From positions 1 to 64,000 of the forward strand of contig JAHDWB010000003.1 in the NCBI GenBank assembly GCA_023382595.1: a stretch of DNA of 64,000 bases, given 5' to 3'. Within the stretch, counting starts at the first letter, position 1, and each line of letters starts with the position of its first letter. Below the pieces are notes generated by a model that worked only from the letters and a program-made list of their open reading frames with translations, did no database searches and had not been told where the DNA came from. The DNA comes from Anaerolineales bacterium (GTDB lineage: Bacteria > Chloroflexota > Anaerolineae > Anaerolineales > Villigracilaceae). This document shows positions 1 through 8,757 of this stretch, in pieces. The position numbers and the translations under genes were made by a program.

Positions 1-73
<73 letters not shown>

Positions 74-82
74 AACCATGGA

Positions 83-119
83 GGATTGCAGATTGAAGTT
101 TTCGGTCGGCAATCCTTTT
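83..119 (+). terminator. hairpin between the two tRNA genes
   Basis: GGATTGC (83-89) pairs with GCAATCC (109-115) and is followed by TTTTG. It could be a weak terminator or a processing stem between tRNA-Gly and tRNA-Cys. The short U run makes efficient termination doubtful, so the two tRNAs may be cotranscribed. Confidence 0.35.
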
Positions 120-127
120 GTGTATAT

Positions 128-199
128 GGCGTCGTGGCCAAGTGGTAAGGCAAGGGTCTGCAAAACCCTTATTCACGGGTTCGAATCCCGTCGACGCCT
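128..199 (+). tRNA. tRNA-Cys (GCA)
   Basis: The acceptor GGCGTCG (128-134) pairs with CGACGCC (192-198), and the discriminator is T199. The anticodon stem AGGGT/ACCCT encloses CTGCAAA, giving anticodon GCA. The T arm is ACGGG-TTCGAAT-CCCGT. CCA is not encoded. It lies 55 bases after tRNA-Gly and just before a strong terminator. Confidence 0.95.
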
Positions 200-202
200 C
201 TG

Positions 203-230
203 AACAGACTCGCAAGGGTCTGTTTTTTTT
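203..230 (+). terminator. Rho-independent terminator after tRNA-Cys
   Basis: ACAGAC and GTCTGT form a stem around a short loop and run directly into eight T residues. It ends the tRNA transcript. Confidence 0.85.
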
Positions 231-342
231 GTTGGGTAGAGGCAAGATGAGTGTAAGGGATTGCAATACACTACGGGTACGTGAATCCATATTTACAGGT
301 GCCCACCAGGAATACTGCGCGACGAACCCCGTTAACACATCT

Positions 343-375
343 ACTACAGACTCGTATGAGTCTGTAGTATTTTTT
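343..375 (+). terminator. Rho-independent terminator before the HD-GYP gene
   Basis: An 11-bp stem (343-353 with 358-368) is followed by ATTTTTT. It lies 113 bases after the previous terminator with no gene between them. It therefore implies a transcript that starts after about 230, or serves as insulation of the gene that follows. Confidence 0.8.
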
Positions 376-464
376 AGAGTTAAATGAACATCTCTGCGGG
401 GCTTTTATATCCAAATGTGTTATTCCCACAATTCATTTGGAATGAAACTGCACATGAAAGCGTC

Positions 465-470
465 TATAAT
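465..470 (+). promoter_or_regulatory. -10 box for the large HD-GYP gene
   Basis: TATAAT at 465-470 predicts a start of transcription near 477. That is downstream of the ATG at 384 and upstream of the ATG at 489, so it supports 489 as the real start codon. No convincing -35 box is seen. Confidence 0.5.
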
Positions 471-488
471 AAGCAGAGCAATATCAAT

Positions 489-3400
489 ATGAAGAGTCAA
501 AACGCATCAACCGCACTAAAAATCGCCACTGGTTATTTTGTCATTGGCAGTGTATGGATTCTATTAACGGATCGGCTGTTTTTTTTTCTATTCCCAAGTC
601 CCGAACTTCTCTCCAGGGCACAGACGTTAAAAGGCTGGCTTTTCGTTATAACTACTGCGTTTATGCTTTTCCTTGCCATTAAGCGAGGTTTATCGGCACA
701 ACAAAGGGCGGAACATGAAACCATGGAACTAGAGAAACGTCATCGAATTCTGGTCGAAAAGCTGCCTGCGGTTGTCTTCATAGAAGAGTTCGAAGGGCAT
801 GTTCTTCAATACATAAGCCCGCGTGTAAAGGATCTGCTCGGGTATTCTGCTGAGGAGTGGCAAGCAGATACCAGCTTGTGGGAAGCGTCGCTGCATCCCA
901 GTGACAGGGAACGGGTACTGGCAGAAGACATCCGCACCAATAGCACCGGGGATGCATTTCGCATCGAATATCGGCTGCGCCATCATGATGGGCATTATGT
1001 CTGGGTCAAGGAGGATGCATCTGTTATCACGGATGAAAACGGAGCCCCCCTCCATTGGCACGGCATTCTTGTGGATATTACAGAGCAAAAGTCGGCGGGG
1101 GAGGCGGTGAAGCGCAGCGATGAAATTGTGAAAGCGGTTGGGTTTTCTGCAGAGCAGTTCCTTAAATCCGCCAATTGGGAGGATAGTGTTGACAGCGTCC
1201 TTGCCAGATTGGGGCAAACCACGGATGTCAGCCGAGTCTATATATTCAAAAAAGTGCAAGGGTCGGACGAAACGTTTGTGTCTCAGGTTTATGAATGGTG
1301 TAATAATGGAATTGTGCCCCAAAAGCACAATCAGGAACTCCAACACATCAGCACTGCGGAACCGGGATATGCCCGCTGGATAAAGAACTTCGATCAGGGC
1401 TTGCCCATATTCGGTAGGACAACCGATTTCCCGTTTGAGGAACAGGAATTGCTACGAGGACAAGGAATCCTTTCTCTGATATGCATACCGATCCAGGTAG
1501 AAAAGGATTGGTGGGGATTTATCGGATTTGATGATTGCGTGCATGAGCGCGAGTGGACAGAGGCAGAAATAGATGCATTGCGTGCCGCTGCAAATACGCT
1601 CGGCACGGCAATTGAGAAAAAGAACCATGAAGAAGCCTTGTTGAACAGCGAGATCAGTTACCGAGGTCTGTTCAATGCCGTGCGCGACGCCATTTACGTC
1701 CAAGATCAGGATGGGCGCTTCCTTGACGTCAATGACGGCGTGGTGCAAATGTACGGATATCCAAGGGAATACTTCATCGGAAAAACCCCTGAGGATCTGA
1801 GCGCACCCGGAAAAAATGACCTGAAGAAGCTCTTAAAGATGTTTCAAGATGCGTTCAACGGCGAACCGCAACAGTTCGAGTTCTGGGGATTACGAAGTAA
1901 CGGAGATGTTTTTCCAAAGGAAGTCCAACTCTATAAGGGGGTATATTTTGGGAGCAATGTCGTTTTCGCGCTGGCTCATGACATTACAGCAAGGAAACAG
2001 TCTGAGGGAGCACTGCAAAAACAATTGAGGGAATTGAGCGTCCTTCACCTGACGGCACAGGCAGAGGCAACCGCCAAGGATGTGGATTCCCTGATCCAAC
2101 ATGTAACGGATATTATCAGCGACACTTTGTACTCGGATAATTGCGGCGTTTTTCTATTAAATGAAACAAGAGATTTTCTGATCCCACATTATTCGTACCG
2201 AGGTACAGACGCTGACAACATGTGTTACAGCATACCTGTTGACAAAGGGATTGCAGGAAGGGTGCTCTCTTCCAGACAGTCCCTTCGAATAGATGATGTT
2301 TTTCTCGCGCCTGAATACTTCAAGATATCCAACAACACGCGCTCAGAGCTTTGCGCCCCAATCAGCATTGGAAAAAAGGTGTTTGGGATCTTGAACGTAG
2401 AGAGCAAACAATTGGGTGCCTTCACCGAAAGGGACGAGCGTCTGCTCAATACGATCGCTGGCGGGTTGGCAAATGCCATGGAACGCATCCAACTCTTCGA
2501 GTTGGAAAAGAAGCGCCGCCAACAGGCGGAGATCCTGCGCGAAACTACTCTCGAACTGACAGCCTTTTTCAAACCAGAATTCATGTTCGAAAAAATCTTT
2601 ACGCTATTGAAAAAAATAATCAACTATGACAGCGCGTCCGTTGAAATGATCAACCAGGGATTTGCCGAGATCATAGCAGGGGAAAATATTCCCCAAGAAC
2701 TGATTGGCACAAAATATTCCTTCAATGCTGAGAAATGGGGCGGTATGGATGAGCTCCGTCAGCCTGTGATCATTCCGGATATTCACAAGGATGATAGGTT
2801 TGTCAAACTTGAAGGGGCAGAACACATCCGAAGCTGGATGGGTATACCTTTGATCGTGCAGGACAAAATCATCGGTTTCCTTAACCTTGACAATCGTACG
2901 CCTGGTTTCTTTAACAGTGAACATGCAGCCATTACCCAAACTTTTGCCAATCAGGTTGCGATCGCAATCGAAAATGTTCGTCTATTCGAATTGGAACAAC
3001 GCCGCTGCAGGGAGGCGGATGATCTGCGTCAAGCCACAGCATCGCTTGCCAATACATTGGATTTGGAAAATCTACTCGAGAACATTCTAGACTGGCTGGA
3101 AAAACTGGCTCCATACGACAGCGCCTCCATTATGCTGAAATTTGATCAGTCCATCCGTCTCGCTACAAGCCGCGGCTTGCCCGATGAATATCAAATCGGA
3201 CGTGAATTCCCTCTCACTGACAAGTGGACCCATCTTGCAAAAACACGCAGGCCTCTTATCATTGAGGACGCGCAACAGGATGCAATCTTTGAAAAATGGT
3301 CCGGCAGTGGATATATCCGCGGTTGGATGTCGGTTGCCATGTTCGCCCAAGACTCATTGATAGGGTTCATCAACATTGACAGCCGAACGCCGGGAGCATA

Positions 3401-5654
3401 CACCGAGGAACATGCCACCCGCATTCAGACGTTCGCCAATCAAGCCGCAACCGCCATCGAAAAAGCGCGCCTGTTCGAGTTGGAAAGAAAGCGCCGTGAA
3501 ACAGCCGAGACTGTCAGGCAGGCAGCCACCGCGCTAACCAATTTACTCGACCTGCCATCCCTGCACAATGCCATTCTGGATTGGCTCCATAAGATCGCGC
3601 CATACGACAGTGCATCCATTTTGGAAATCGAAAATGATCATCTTCGCATCACCGCTGCTGTGGGGTTGCCAACCCCCGACAAGGCATTGAATCAGGTCTT
3701 TTCATCAGACAACACACTGTGCAGGATCATCAACGAAACTGGTCAGGCATTGATCATTGACGATTGCAAGGATGATCCACGCTTTGAAAGGTGGGGAGAA
3801 GCTACACACGTGCGCGGATGGATGGGAGTCCCGCTCATGTCGCGCGGACAGGTAATTGGCTATATCACACTGGACAGCCGCACCCCCAACGCCTTCACAC
3901 AAAATGACGCAATTGCAGCGCAGACCTTCGCCCACTTGGCAGGCATATCCCTGGAAAATGTCAAGCTTTATACAGAAACAAGACAACGACTTGATGAACT
4001 GGAAATGATGAGCCGCATCTCGTCCGCGCTTCGTGCTGCGCGCGATACAGAGGAGATGCTTCCCATCCTCCTCAACGAGATCAAATCAAGCATTGCCACT
4101 GACACGGCAACGATCCTGCTCTACGACCATGAGCTCGGAGGATTGACACCGCGTGTCACAAGCGGCTGGCAAACCGATATCCCCAAGAAAATTTTCAAGC
4201 CCGGCGAAGGGATCATTGGAAGGGTATATGCCAGCGGGGAGCCACATATCAGCCCCGAATTAATGGATGATCCCTGGGCGCATCCTGAAAATGCCCCGAT
4301 CTTTGGCAAAGGCTGGGGAGTGATCACAGTTCCGATCCGTACGGCAAATGAAACCATTGGCGTGATCACGGTCGGTATCAAAAAACCGCGCCAGATCGAA
4401 ACCGATCATATACGCCTGATCATCACCATCGCGGAGATTGCCGGGAATGCGATCTACCGTTCAACTTTATACGAACGAAGCGAGGAACAGGTGCGCCGCC
4501 TGACAACCCTTCGTGAAATGGATACCGCAATTACATCCAGTCTTGACCTGCAGATCACGCTCAATATCATTACCGAACACCTGATCACCAAGATGGGCGT
4601 CAGCGCAGCGTCAATTTTGGTTTTCAATCCGAACAGCCAAATGCTGGATTATTACGCTGTCAAAGGTTTTCAGCATAACGAGGCTGTTCAGAAATCCATA
4701 AGCATCGGCGACGAACTTGCGGGACAAATCCTTTTGAACCGCCAACCAATTTACATAAAATCTCTTGCCAACGAATTGGATGCAAGGCGCGAATTCATGT
4801 TAGGAGAAAAGTTTAAAAGCTACTATGCCATCCCGCTATTAAGCAAAGGTGCTGCAAAAGGGATTTTGGAAACCTACTTCACCGATCCGTTCACCCCTGC
4901 CGCAGACTGGCTTGATTTCCTGCAAACACTTGCTGGTCAAGCCACCATCGCCATTGATAATGCGCAACTGTTCGAGAATCTGCAGCGCACCAACCAAGAG
5001 CTTTCCCTCGCTTATGATACGACCCTCGAGGGATGGGGAAAAGCCCTCGAACTTCGCGATAAAGAGACTCAAGGACATACACAACGCGTCACCAACCTGA
5101 CCGTGGAACTGGCTCGGCAAATGGGCATTTCTGAGTCTGAGATCCATCACATCCGCCGCGGAACGCTGCTGCATGATATTGGGAAAATGGGCGTTCCAGA
5201 CAGCATCCTCCGAAAACCAGGCACACTTACCGATGAAGAACTGACCGAAATGAGGAAACATCCGAAATACGCTTACGACTTGCTCGCCCCAATTCCTTAT
5301 CTGCGCCCAACGCTGGATATCCCCTACTGTCACCACGAATGGTGGGATGGAAACGGCTATCCGCGCGGATTAAAGGGAGAGGAGATTCCCCTTGCCGCCC
5401 GCATCTTTGCTGTCATCGATGTTTGGGATGCCCTGCTCTCAGACCGTCCCTATCGTAAAGCCTGGAAGGAGGAAGATGTAATGGAATACATCAACAATCT
5501 CACAGGAAAGCAATTCGACCCGCGCGTCGTGGAAGCGTTCAAGAAAATGCTCGAAACCACGCCAGGATTTGTTTATTCCAATTTCCCCAGCGAACAAACT
5601 CATAAACCTCGCAAAAAGACAGAAAAACAAGTAAAATCAAATAGCAAAAAATAA
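489..5654 (+). CDS. multi-sensor PAS/GAF HD-GYP phosphodiesterase
   Basis: A 1,721-residue membrane-anchored signalling protein. Two hydrophobic segments lie near the N-terminus (about 8-30 and 45-62). They are followed by a PAS/PAC domain (about 84-200), a GAF domain (211-377), a second PAS (388-503), six more GAF domains in tandem (about 518 to 1491), and a C-terminal HD-GYP domain (about 1508-1695). The catalytic motif HDIGK starts at H1562, and the signature HHEWWDGNGYP ends at 1625, so the phosphodiesterase site looks intact. HD-GYP enzymes hydrolyse cyclic di-GMP; here the output is presumably tuned by ligands of the sensor domains. The GAF copies at about 683-1160 resemble one another, suggesting internal duplication. 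An alternative upstream ATG at 384 would add 35 residues, but it abuts a terminator and precedes the -10 box. Confidence 0.88.
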   Translation: MKSQNASTALKIATGYFVIGSVWILLTDRLFFFLFPSPELLSRAQTLKGWLFVITTAFMLFLAIKRGLSAQQRAEHETMELEKRHRILVEKLPAVVFIEEFEGHVLQYISPRVKDLLGYSAEEWQADTSLWEASLHPSDRERVLAEDIRTNSTGDAFRIEYRLRHHDGHYVWVKEDASVITDENGAPLHWHGILVDITEQKSAGEAVKRSDEIVKAVGFSAEQFLKSANWEDSVDSVLARLGQTTDVSRVYIFKKVQGSDETFVSQVYEWCNNGIVPQKHNQELQHISTAEPGYARWIKNFDQGLPIFGRTTDFPFEEQELLRGQGILSLICIPIQVEKDWWGFIGFDDCVHEREWTEAEIDALRAAANTLGTAIEKKNHEEALLNSEISYRGLFNAVRDAIYVQDQDGRFLDVNDGVVQMYGYPREYFIGKTPEDLSAPGKNDLKKLLKMFQDAFNGEPQQFEFWGLRSNGDVFPKEVQLYKGVYFGSNVVFALAHDITARKQSEGALQKQLRELSVLHLTAQAEATAKDVDSLIQHVTDIISDTLYSDNCGVFLLNETRDFLIPHYSYRGTDADNMCYSIPVDKGIAGRVLSSRQSLRIDDVFLAPEYFKISNNTRSELCAPISIGKKVFGILNVESKQLGAFTERDERLLNTIAGGLANAMERIQLFELEKKRRQQAEILRETTLELTAFFKPEFMFEKIFTLLKKIINYDSASVEMINQGFAEIIAGENIPQELIGTKYSFNAEKWGGMDELRQPVIIPDIHKDDRFVKLEGAEHIRSWMGIPLIVQDKIIGFLNLDNRTPGFFNSEHAAITQTFANQVAIAIENVRLFELEQRRCREADDLRQATASLANTLDLENLLENILDWLEKLAPYDSASIMLKFDQSIRLATSRGLPDEYQIGREFPLTDKWTHLAKTRRPLIIEDAQQDAIFEKWSGSGYIRGWMSVAMFAQDSLIGFINIDSRTPGAYTEEHATRIQTFANQAATAIEKARLFELERKRRETAETVRQAATALTNLLDLPSLHNAILDWLHKIAPYDSASILEIENDHLRITAAVGLPTPDKALNQVFSSDNTLCRIINETGQALIIDDCKDDPRFERWGEATHVRGWMGVPLMSRGQVIGYITLDSRTPNAFTQNDAIAAQTFAHLAGISLENVKLYTETRQRLDELEMMSRISSALRAARDTEEMLPILLNEIKSSIATDTATILLYDHELGGLTPRVTSGWQTDIPKKIFKPGEGIIGRVYASGEPHISPELMDDPWAHPENAPIFGKGWGVITVPIRTANETIGVITVGIKKPRQIETDHIRLIITIAEIAGNAIYRSTLYERSEEQVRRLTTLREMDTAITSSLDLQITLNIITEHLITKMGVSAASILVFNPNSQMLDYYAVKGFQHNEAVQKSISIGDELAGQILLNRQPIYIKSLANELDARREFMLGEKFKSYYAIPLLSKGAAKGILETYFTDPFTPAADWLDFLQTLAGQATIAIDNAQLFENLQRTNQELSLAYDTTLEGWGKALELRDKETQGHTQRVTNLTVELARQMGISESEIHHIRRGTLLHDIGKMGVPDSILRKPGTLTDEELTEMRKHPKYAYDLLAPIPYLRPTLDIPYCHHEWWDGNGYPRGLKGEEIPLAARIFAVIDVWDALLSDRPYRKAWKEEDVMEYINNLTGKQFDPRVVEAFKKMLETTPGFVYSNFPSEQTHKPRKKTEKQVKSNSKK

Positions 5655-5682
5655 ACAGGATGCGGAAAACCGCATCCTGTTT
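5653..5682. terminator. bidirectional terminator between HD-GYP and tyrS
   Basis: AAACAGGATGCGG and its exact complement form a 13-bp stem with an AAAA loop. T-rich sequence flanks both sides, as expected between two converging genes. Confidence 0.8.
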
Positions 5683-5691
5683 GCTTATCGA

Positions 5692-6903
5692 CTACTTCAC
5701 CCGCACAAAACGCCGCTTGCCGACCTGCAGCACACCGGGATGCGGGAAAGGAGCATCACCTCGCTCCAGCACTTCACCGTCCAAGCGAACGCCTTTCTGA
5801 TCGATTAAGCCTCGCGCCTTGCTCTTACTCTCGGCAAGTTTCGCCGCAAGGATCACGTCCACCACAGTTTGACCGGCTTGGAGTTCATATTCGGGCATTT
5901 CATCCGGAATTTCCTTCTGCTGGAAGGTCTTGACGAAATTCTCCCGCGCCGCCTCCGCCTCAGCGCTCGTGTAAAAGATGCTGGTGATCTCCTGCGCCAT
6001 ATCCATCTTCGCATCACGTGGATGAAGCGCTCCGGAAGCCAGATCCGCTTCGATCTTCGCGATCTCCTGCGGACTCCAACGGGTGACGAGGCGCATGTAA
6101 ATCCCCATCGCCGAATCCGGCACGGACATCAACTTACCAAACATATCGTTCGCGCCGGTGTTGATCGGCACAATATTTCCTGTGGACTTGGACATACGTT
6201 GAACGCCGTCGGTGCCGGGCAGGATGCCGGTGATGATGCCAACCAGCGGTTTTTGTCCGAGCGCTTCCTGAAGTTTGCGTCCCGCCACAATGATGTTGAA
6301 CAGTTGATCCGAACCACCCACTTGAACATCGGTATGCATTGCAACAGCATCGTACCCCTGCATCAACGCATAGAACGTTTCATGCAGGTAGATCGGTTCG
6401 CCCTTTTCAAGGCGATTGGAAAAATTATCACGCGCCAAAAACTGCTGGACCGTGAAGTTCTGACCAAGGCGGATCAAATCCACGAGGTTCAGTTCAGAGA
6501 GCCACTCGCCGTTATAGCGGACCTTCGTCTTCTGGCGATCCAATACGCGGAAAGCCTGTTCAGCATAGGTCTTTGCATTCTCAGCAACCTGCCCCTCGGT
6601 CAGGATGGGACGCGCCTTGTTCTTATCCGAAGGGTCGCCCACGAGTGCCGTGTAACTCCCGATCAGGAAAGTCACTTCATGCCCCAGATCCTGGAACTGG
6701 CGCAATTTTCTCATCGAAATTGTATGCCCCAAATGCAGGTCTGTGGACGTAGGGTCATAGCCGCAGTACACGCGCAAAGGACGGCTTTCCTTCTGTGCGG
6801 TCAACAAACGCTCGCGCAATTCCGCCGACATGGCTTTTTGCAGCTCTGCATCGCCGTAATCGGTGCCCTGCATCAACAGCTCAACTTGTTCATCGATATT
6901 CAT
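5692..6903 (-). CDS. tyrS: tyrosyl-tRNA synthetase
   Basis: A cytoplasmic class I aminoacyl-tRNA synthetase that charges tRNA-Tyr with tyrosine. The 403-residue protein has the HIGH-type motif HLGH at 57-60, the tyrosine-site region around residues 180-200 (QGYD, VGGSDQ), the KMSKS-type loop RMSKS at 236-240, and a C-terminal S4 RNA-binding domain. The start is set at 6903 because AGGAGG lies just upstream on the coding strand. The longer frame to 6993 would run through the leader terminator. The 149-base leader holds a Tyr-rich leader peptide and an attenuator, listed separately. Confidence 0.97.
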   Translation of the reverse strand: MNIDEQVELLMQGTDYGDAELQKAMSAELRERLLTAQKESRPLRVYCGYDPTSTDLHLGHTISMRKLRQFQDLGHEVTFLIGSYTALVGDPSDKNKARPILTEGQVAENAKTYAEQAFRVLDRQKTKVRYNGEWLSELNLVDLIRLGQNFTVQQFLARDNFSNRLEKGEPIYLHETFYALMQGYDAVAMHTDVQVGGSDQLFNIIVAGRKLQEALGQKPLVGIITGILPGTDGVQRMSKSTGNIVPINTGANDMFGKLMSVPDSAMGIYMRLVTRWSPQEIAKIEADLASGALHPRDAKMDMAQEITSIFYTSAEAEAARENFVKTFQQKEIPDEMPEYELQAGQTVVDVILAAKLAESKSKARGLIDQKGVRLDGEVLERGDAPFPHPGVLQVGKRRFVRVK

Positions 6904-6948
6904 GAATCCTCCTGAAAAGAAAGGTGATATTCTCCGTCTAAAAATTTC

Positions 6949-6985
6949 CAAACAAAAACGCGCCCGCGATGATGAGGGGCGCGTT
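6949..6985 (-). terminator. attenuator terminator in the tyrS leader
   Basis: On the minus strand AACGCGCCC pairs with GGGCGCGTT and is followed by a T run, a standard intrinsic terminator. It lies between the tyrS promoter and the tyrS start codon, so it must be bypassed for tyrS expression. Upstream GCGATGGTG (6993-7001) can pair with CATCATCGC (6966-6974), which includes the loop and the start of the terminator's 3' arm. This would form an antiterminator. Confidence 0.8.
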
Positions 6986-7007
6986 GAATGCACACCATCG
7001 CAGATTT

Positions 7008-7052
7008 CTACGGGTGAGCGTAATAATAAGTGTTGAAGGTCTTTTCAGACAT
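7008..7052 (-). CDS. Tyr-rich leader peptide of the tyrS attenuator
   Basis: A 14-codon ORF (MSEKTFNTYYYAHP) with three consecutive Tyr codons (TAT TAT TAC) at positions 9-11. It ends at TAG 23 bases before the terminator stem. Its ATG lies six bases after a TATAAT box, so the mRNA would begin at or within a base of the ATG and be leaderless. The codons for Ala-His-Pro form an arm, GCTCACC (7013-7019), that can pair with GGTGTGC (6990-6996). A ribosome stalled at the Tyr codons would cover it and free the downstream strand to form the antiterminator. The layout matches the trp-type attenuation logic. The assignment is inferred from sequence, with no homologue search. Confidence 0.75.
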   Translation of the reverse strand: MSEKTFNTYYYAHP

Positions 7053-7058
7053 GCGGCT

Positions 7059-7087
7059 ATTATACAACAAGAATTTTACTGCGACAA
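7059..7087 (-). promoter_or_regulatory. promoter of the tyrS leader
   Basis: On the minus strand a -35-like TTGTCG (7082-7087) and a perfect -10 TATAAT (7059-7064) are separated by 17 bases. The -35 lies within the last codons of the upstream lipoprotein gene. The predicted start of transcription falls on the ATG of the leader peptide. Confidence 0.7.
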
Positions 7088-7750
7088 ACTGAACGGAAAC
7101 GTCCACGGACCGTTCACAGTGTAGTATTCATCGCTGTACACGATCTGCTCCGCCTGCTCCCGCGACATTTCCGGAGGCACACTGACGATCTCCATCGTCA
7201 AAACACCGTTCACATCCACGCAATCCAGCACAATTCCGATGCCGCGTTCCTGCATGGATTGCTGGATCTTCGGCATATACACGGAGCAATATTCGCCTTC
7301 GCGCGGAGTCGTCGCGATCGAATGGATCACAATGGTCGCATTGGAAAGATCCGCATCAGGCGGGACAACAAACGTCAAGGTATCACAACGAAAACCGGGC
7401 ACGCCCTCCGCAGGCTCCTGCACATTCACCAGTGTTGTACCGTACTCCTGCATCACGGTTTCGCCATAAGTCAAACTCGCCGACCAGATCGACCAATCCG
7501 AAGTATCAGGCAATGTAAAACAAACATCCGCATTCACGCTCTTCCCCTCCACCCACACGCGCTCCATGCGCACATCGATCCCGCTCGCCGCCTGATTCGG
7601 CACCGCCAGCGCCACTTCCGCAGTCGGGTAGGAAGATACATCAATGTACGCCGTAGCGGTCGGAAGCACCTGCGGCAGGACAACCTGCTGTTGCGCGGGC
7701 GGCGCACAAGCCGCAATAAAAACCAATAAAAAGATGACGATTTTTTTCAT
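7076..7750 (-). CDS. predicted lipoprotein, unknown function
   Basis: A 224-residue protein with a lipoprotein signal peptide: MKK, a hydrophobic core, then the lipobox FIAAC with the modifiable Cys at 15. After it come Ala/Pro/Gln-rich residues and a globular part of about 200 residues with three further cysteines in the second half, possibly disulphide-forming outside the cell. I do not recognise the family. It would be processed by Lgt and LspA, both encoded in this window. The gene ends 24 bases before the tyrS leader ATG, and the tyrS leader promoter lies inside its 3' end. Confidence 0.8.
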   Translation of the reverse strand: MKKIVIFLLVFIAACAPPAQQQVVLPQVLPTATAYIDVSSYPTAEVALAVPNQAASGIDVRMERVWVEGKSVNADVCFTLPDTSDWSIWSASLTYGETVMQEYGTTLVNVQEPAEGVPGFRCDTLTFVVPPDADLSNATIVIHSIATTPREGEYCSVYMPKIQQSMQERGIGIVLDCVDVNGVLTMEIVSVPPEMSREQAEQIVYSDEYYTVNGPWTFPFSLSQ

Positions 7751-7773
7751 GGATTCTTTTCTCTCTTATGGAA

Positions 7774-8667
7774 TTATTTGAACAGATCGGTCAGCGCCTC
7801 ACGCGGACCTGCAAACTGGAACTTGAACCCAGACTCGATCAACCGTTTGGGCTGGGAAAACCTGCCGTCCAGAATAAGGACGCTCATTTCCCCCAAAAAG
7901 GTCCTCATCAGAAAGGTGGGAATTGGAAACCAGTAGGGGCGATGAAGCGCTTCCGCAAGGGTTTTATTGAACTCGGCATTGGATGTGGGAGTAGGCGCAA
8001 TCAAATTATATGCACCGCGCGCACTTTCATTCGCAATCAAGAATCGCACGGCTGCCACCCAATCGGTGATGTGGATCCACGGCATGGCTTGTTTTCCAGA
8101 GCCAAGCGGACCGCCAACGAACATACGGATCGGCAAAGCCATTAGGGGCAACAGCCCTCCGCCTTTTCCCAAGATCACAGCCGAACGCAGGACTACACGA
8201 CGCACTCCCAAATCTTCCACAGACTTGGTGGCTTCTTCGATCTGCACCGATAGCCGGGCGAGGTAATCCTCCGCGGGCGGAGTGGATTCATCGGCAAGGT
8301 CACCGCGCAAGCCATAGTAATTGATGCCTGATTGCTGGACAAAAATGCCCGGGCGGCGGTCCGCGCTTCGGATCGCCTCAGCAAGCGCAAGTCCGGGCAG
8401 GACGCGGGAATCGTGGAAGGAACGCTTCATCGCGGCAGTCCAGGGCCAGGAGGCAAGAGTCTTCCCCGCCAGATGGATGACCACATCCATTTCGTTGACA
8501 AGATGCCCCCAACCTTGCGTCGTTTTTGCATCCCATTTCACCGCACGCGCACCTGCATGGACCTGCGCGCCGCGCGTCAGGACATGAACCGTATGCCCAT
8601 CTGCAAGAAAGGATTTTACAAGCGCGCTCCCAAGGTAACCCGAGCCGCCTGCGATCAAGATGTTCAT
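7774..8667 (-). CDS. SDR-type epimerase, YfcH/TIGR01777 family
   Basis: A 297-residue NAD(P)-binding protein of the atypical short-chain dehydrogenase class. The Rossmann motif GGSGYLGS occupies residues 7-14, a Tyr is present in the expected active-site region (INYYG), and the C-terminal 45 residues match the DUF1731-type tail seen in YfcH (ending with a run on Leu-Ile-Glu-Ser-Gly-Phe). The substrate is unknown for the family; YfcH of E. coli is the reference. The upstream sequence AGGAGC lies 11 bases before the ATG. The gene is divergent from the HNH gene and shares an 90-base intergenic region with it. Confidence 0.88.
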   Translation of the reverse strand: MNILIAGGSGYLGSALVKSFLADGHTVHVLTRGAQVHAGARAVKWDAKTTQGWGHLVNEMDVVIHLAGKTLASWPWTAAMKRSFHDSRVLPGLALAEAIRSADRRPGIFVQQSGINYYGLRGDLADESTPPAEDYLARLSVQIEEATKSVEDLGVRRVVLRSAVILGKGGGLLPLMALPIRMFVGGPLGSGKQAMPWIHITDWVAAVRFLIANESARGAYNLIAPTPTSNAEFNKTLAEALHRPYWFPIPTFLMRTFLGEMSVLILDGRFSQPKRLIESGFKFQFAGPREALTDLFK

Positions 8668-8730
8668 TTTTTCTAATGCTCCTGTAACAATTCGCGCTGA
8701 AAGGCTTTTACGAATTTTTCAAACTGGATG

Positions 8731-8736
8731 TATAAT
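8731..8736 (+). promoter_or_regulatory. -10 box for the HNH gene
   Basis: TATAAT, with a weak TTACGA 17 bases upstream. It predicts transcription from about 8743, so the ATG at 8758 is the likely start rather than the in-frame ATG at 8728, which lies upstream of the -10 box. Confidence 0.5.
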
Positions 8737-8757
8737 CACGCAGATTGCCGAGAAACC

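Noticed and set aside
384-488. N-terminal extension of the large HD-GYP protein
   Set aside because: The extra 35 residues start just after a terminator and upstream of the -10 box at 465-470, so they are probably not translated.
5869-6915. A 348-codon plus-strand frame
   Set aside because: It is antisense to tyrS and carries no recognisable motif; long antisense frames come from the codon bias of GC-rich genes.
6904-7052. T-box riboswitch in the tyrS leader
   Set aside because: The T-box consensus (AGGGTGGNACCGCG) and a Tyr specifier loop are absent. The leader is too short for a T-box, and the Tyr leader peptide explains the terminator better.
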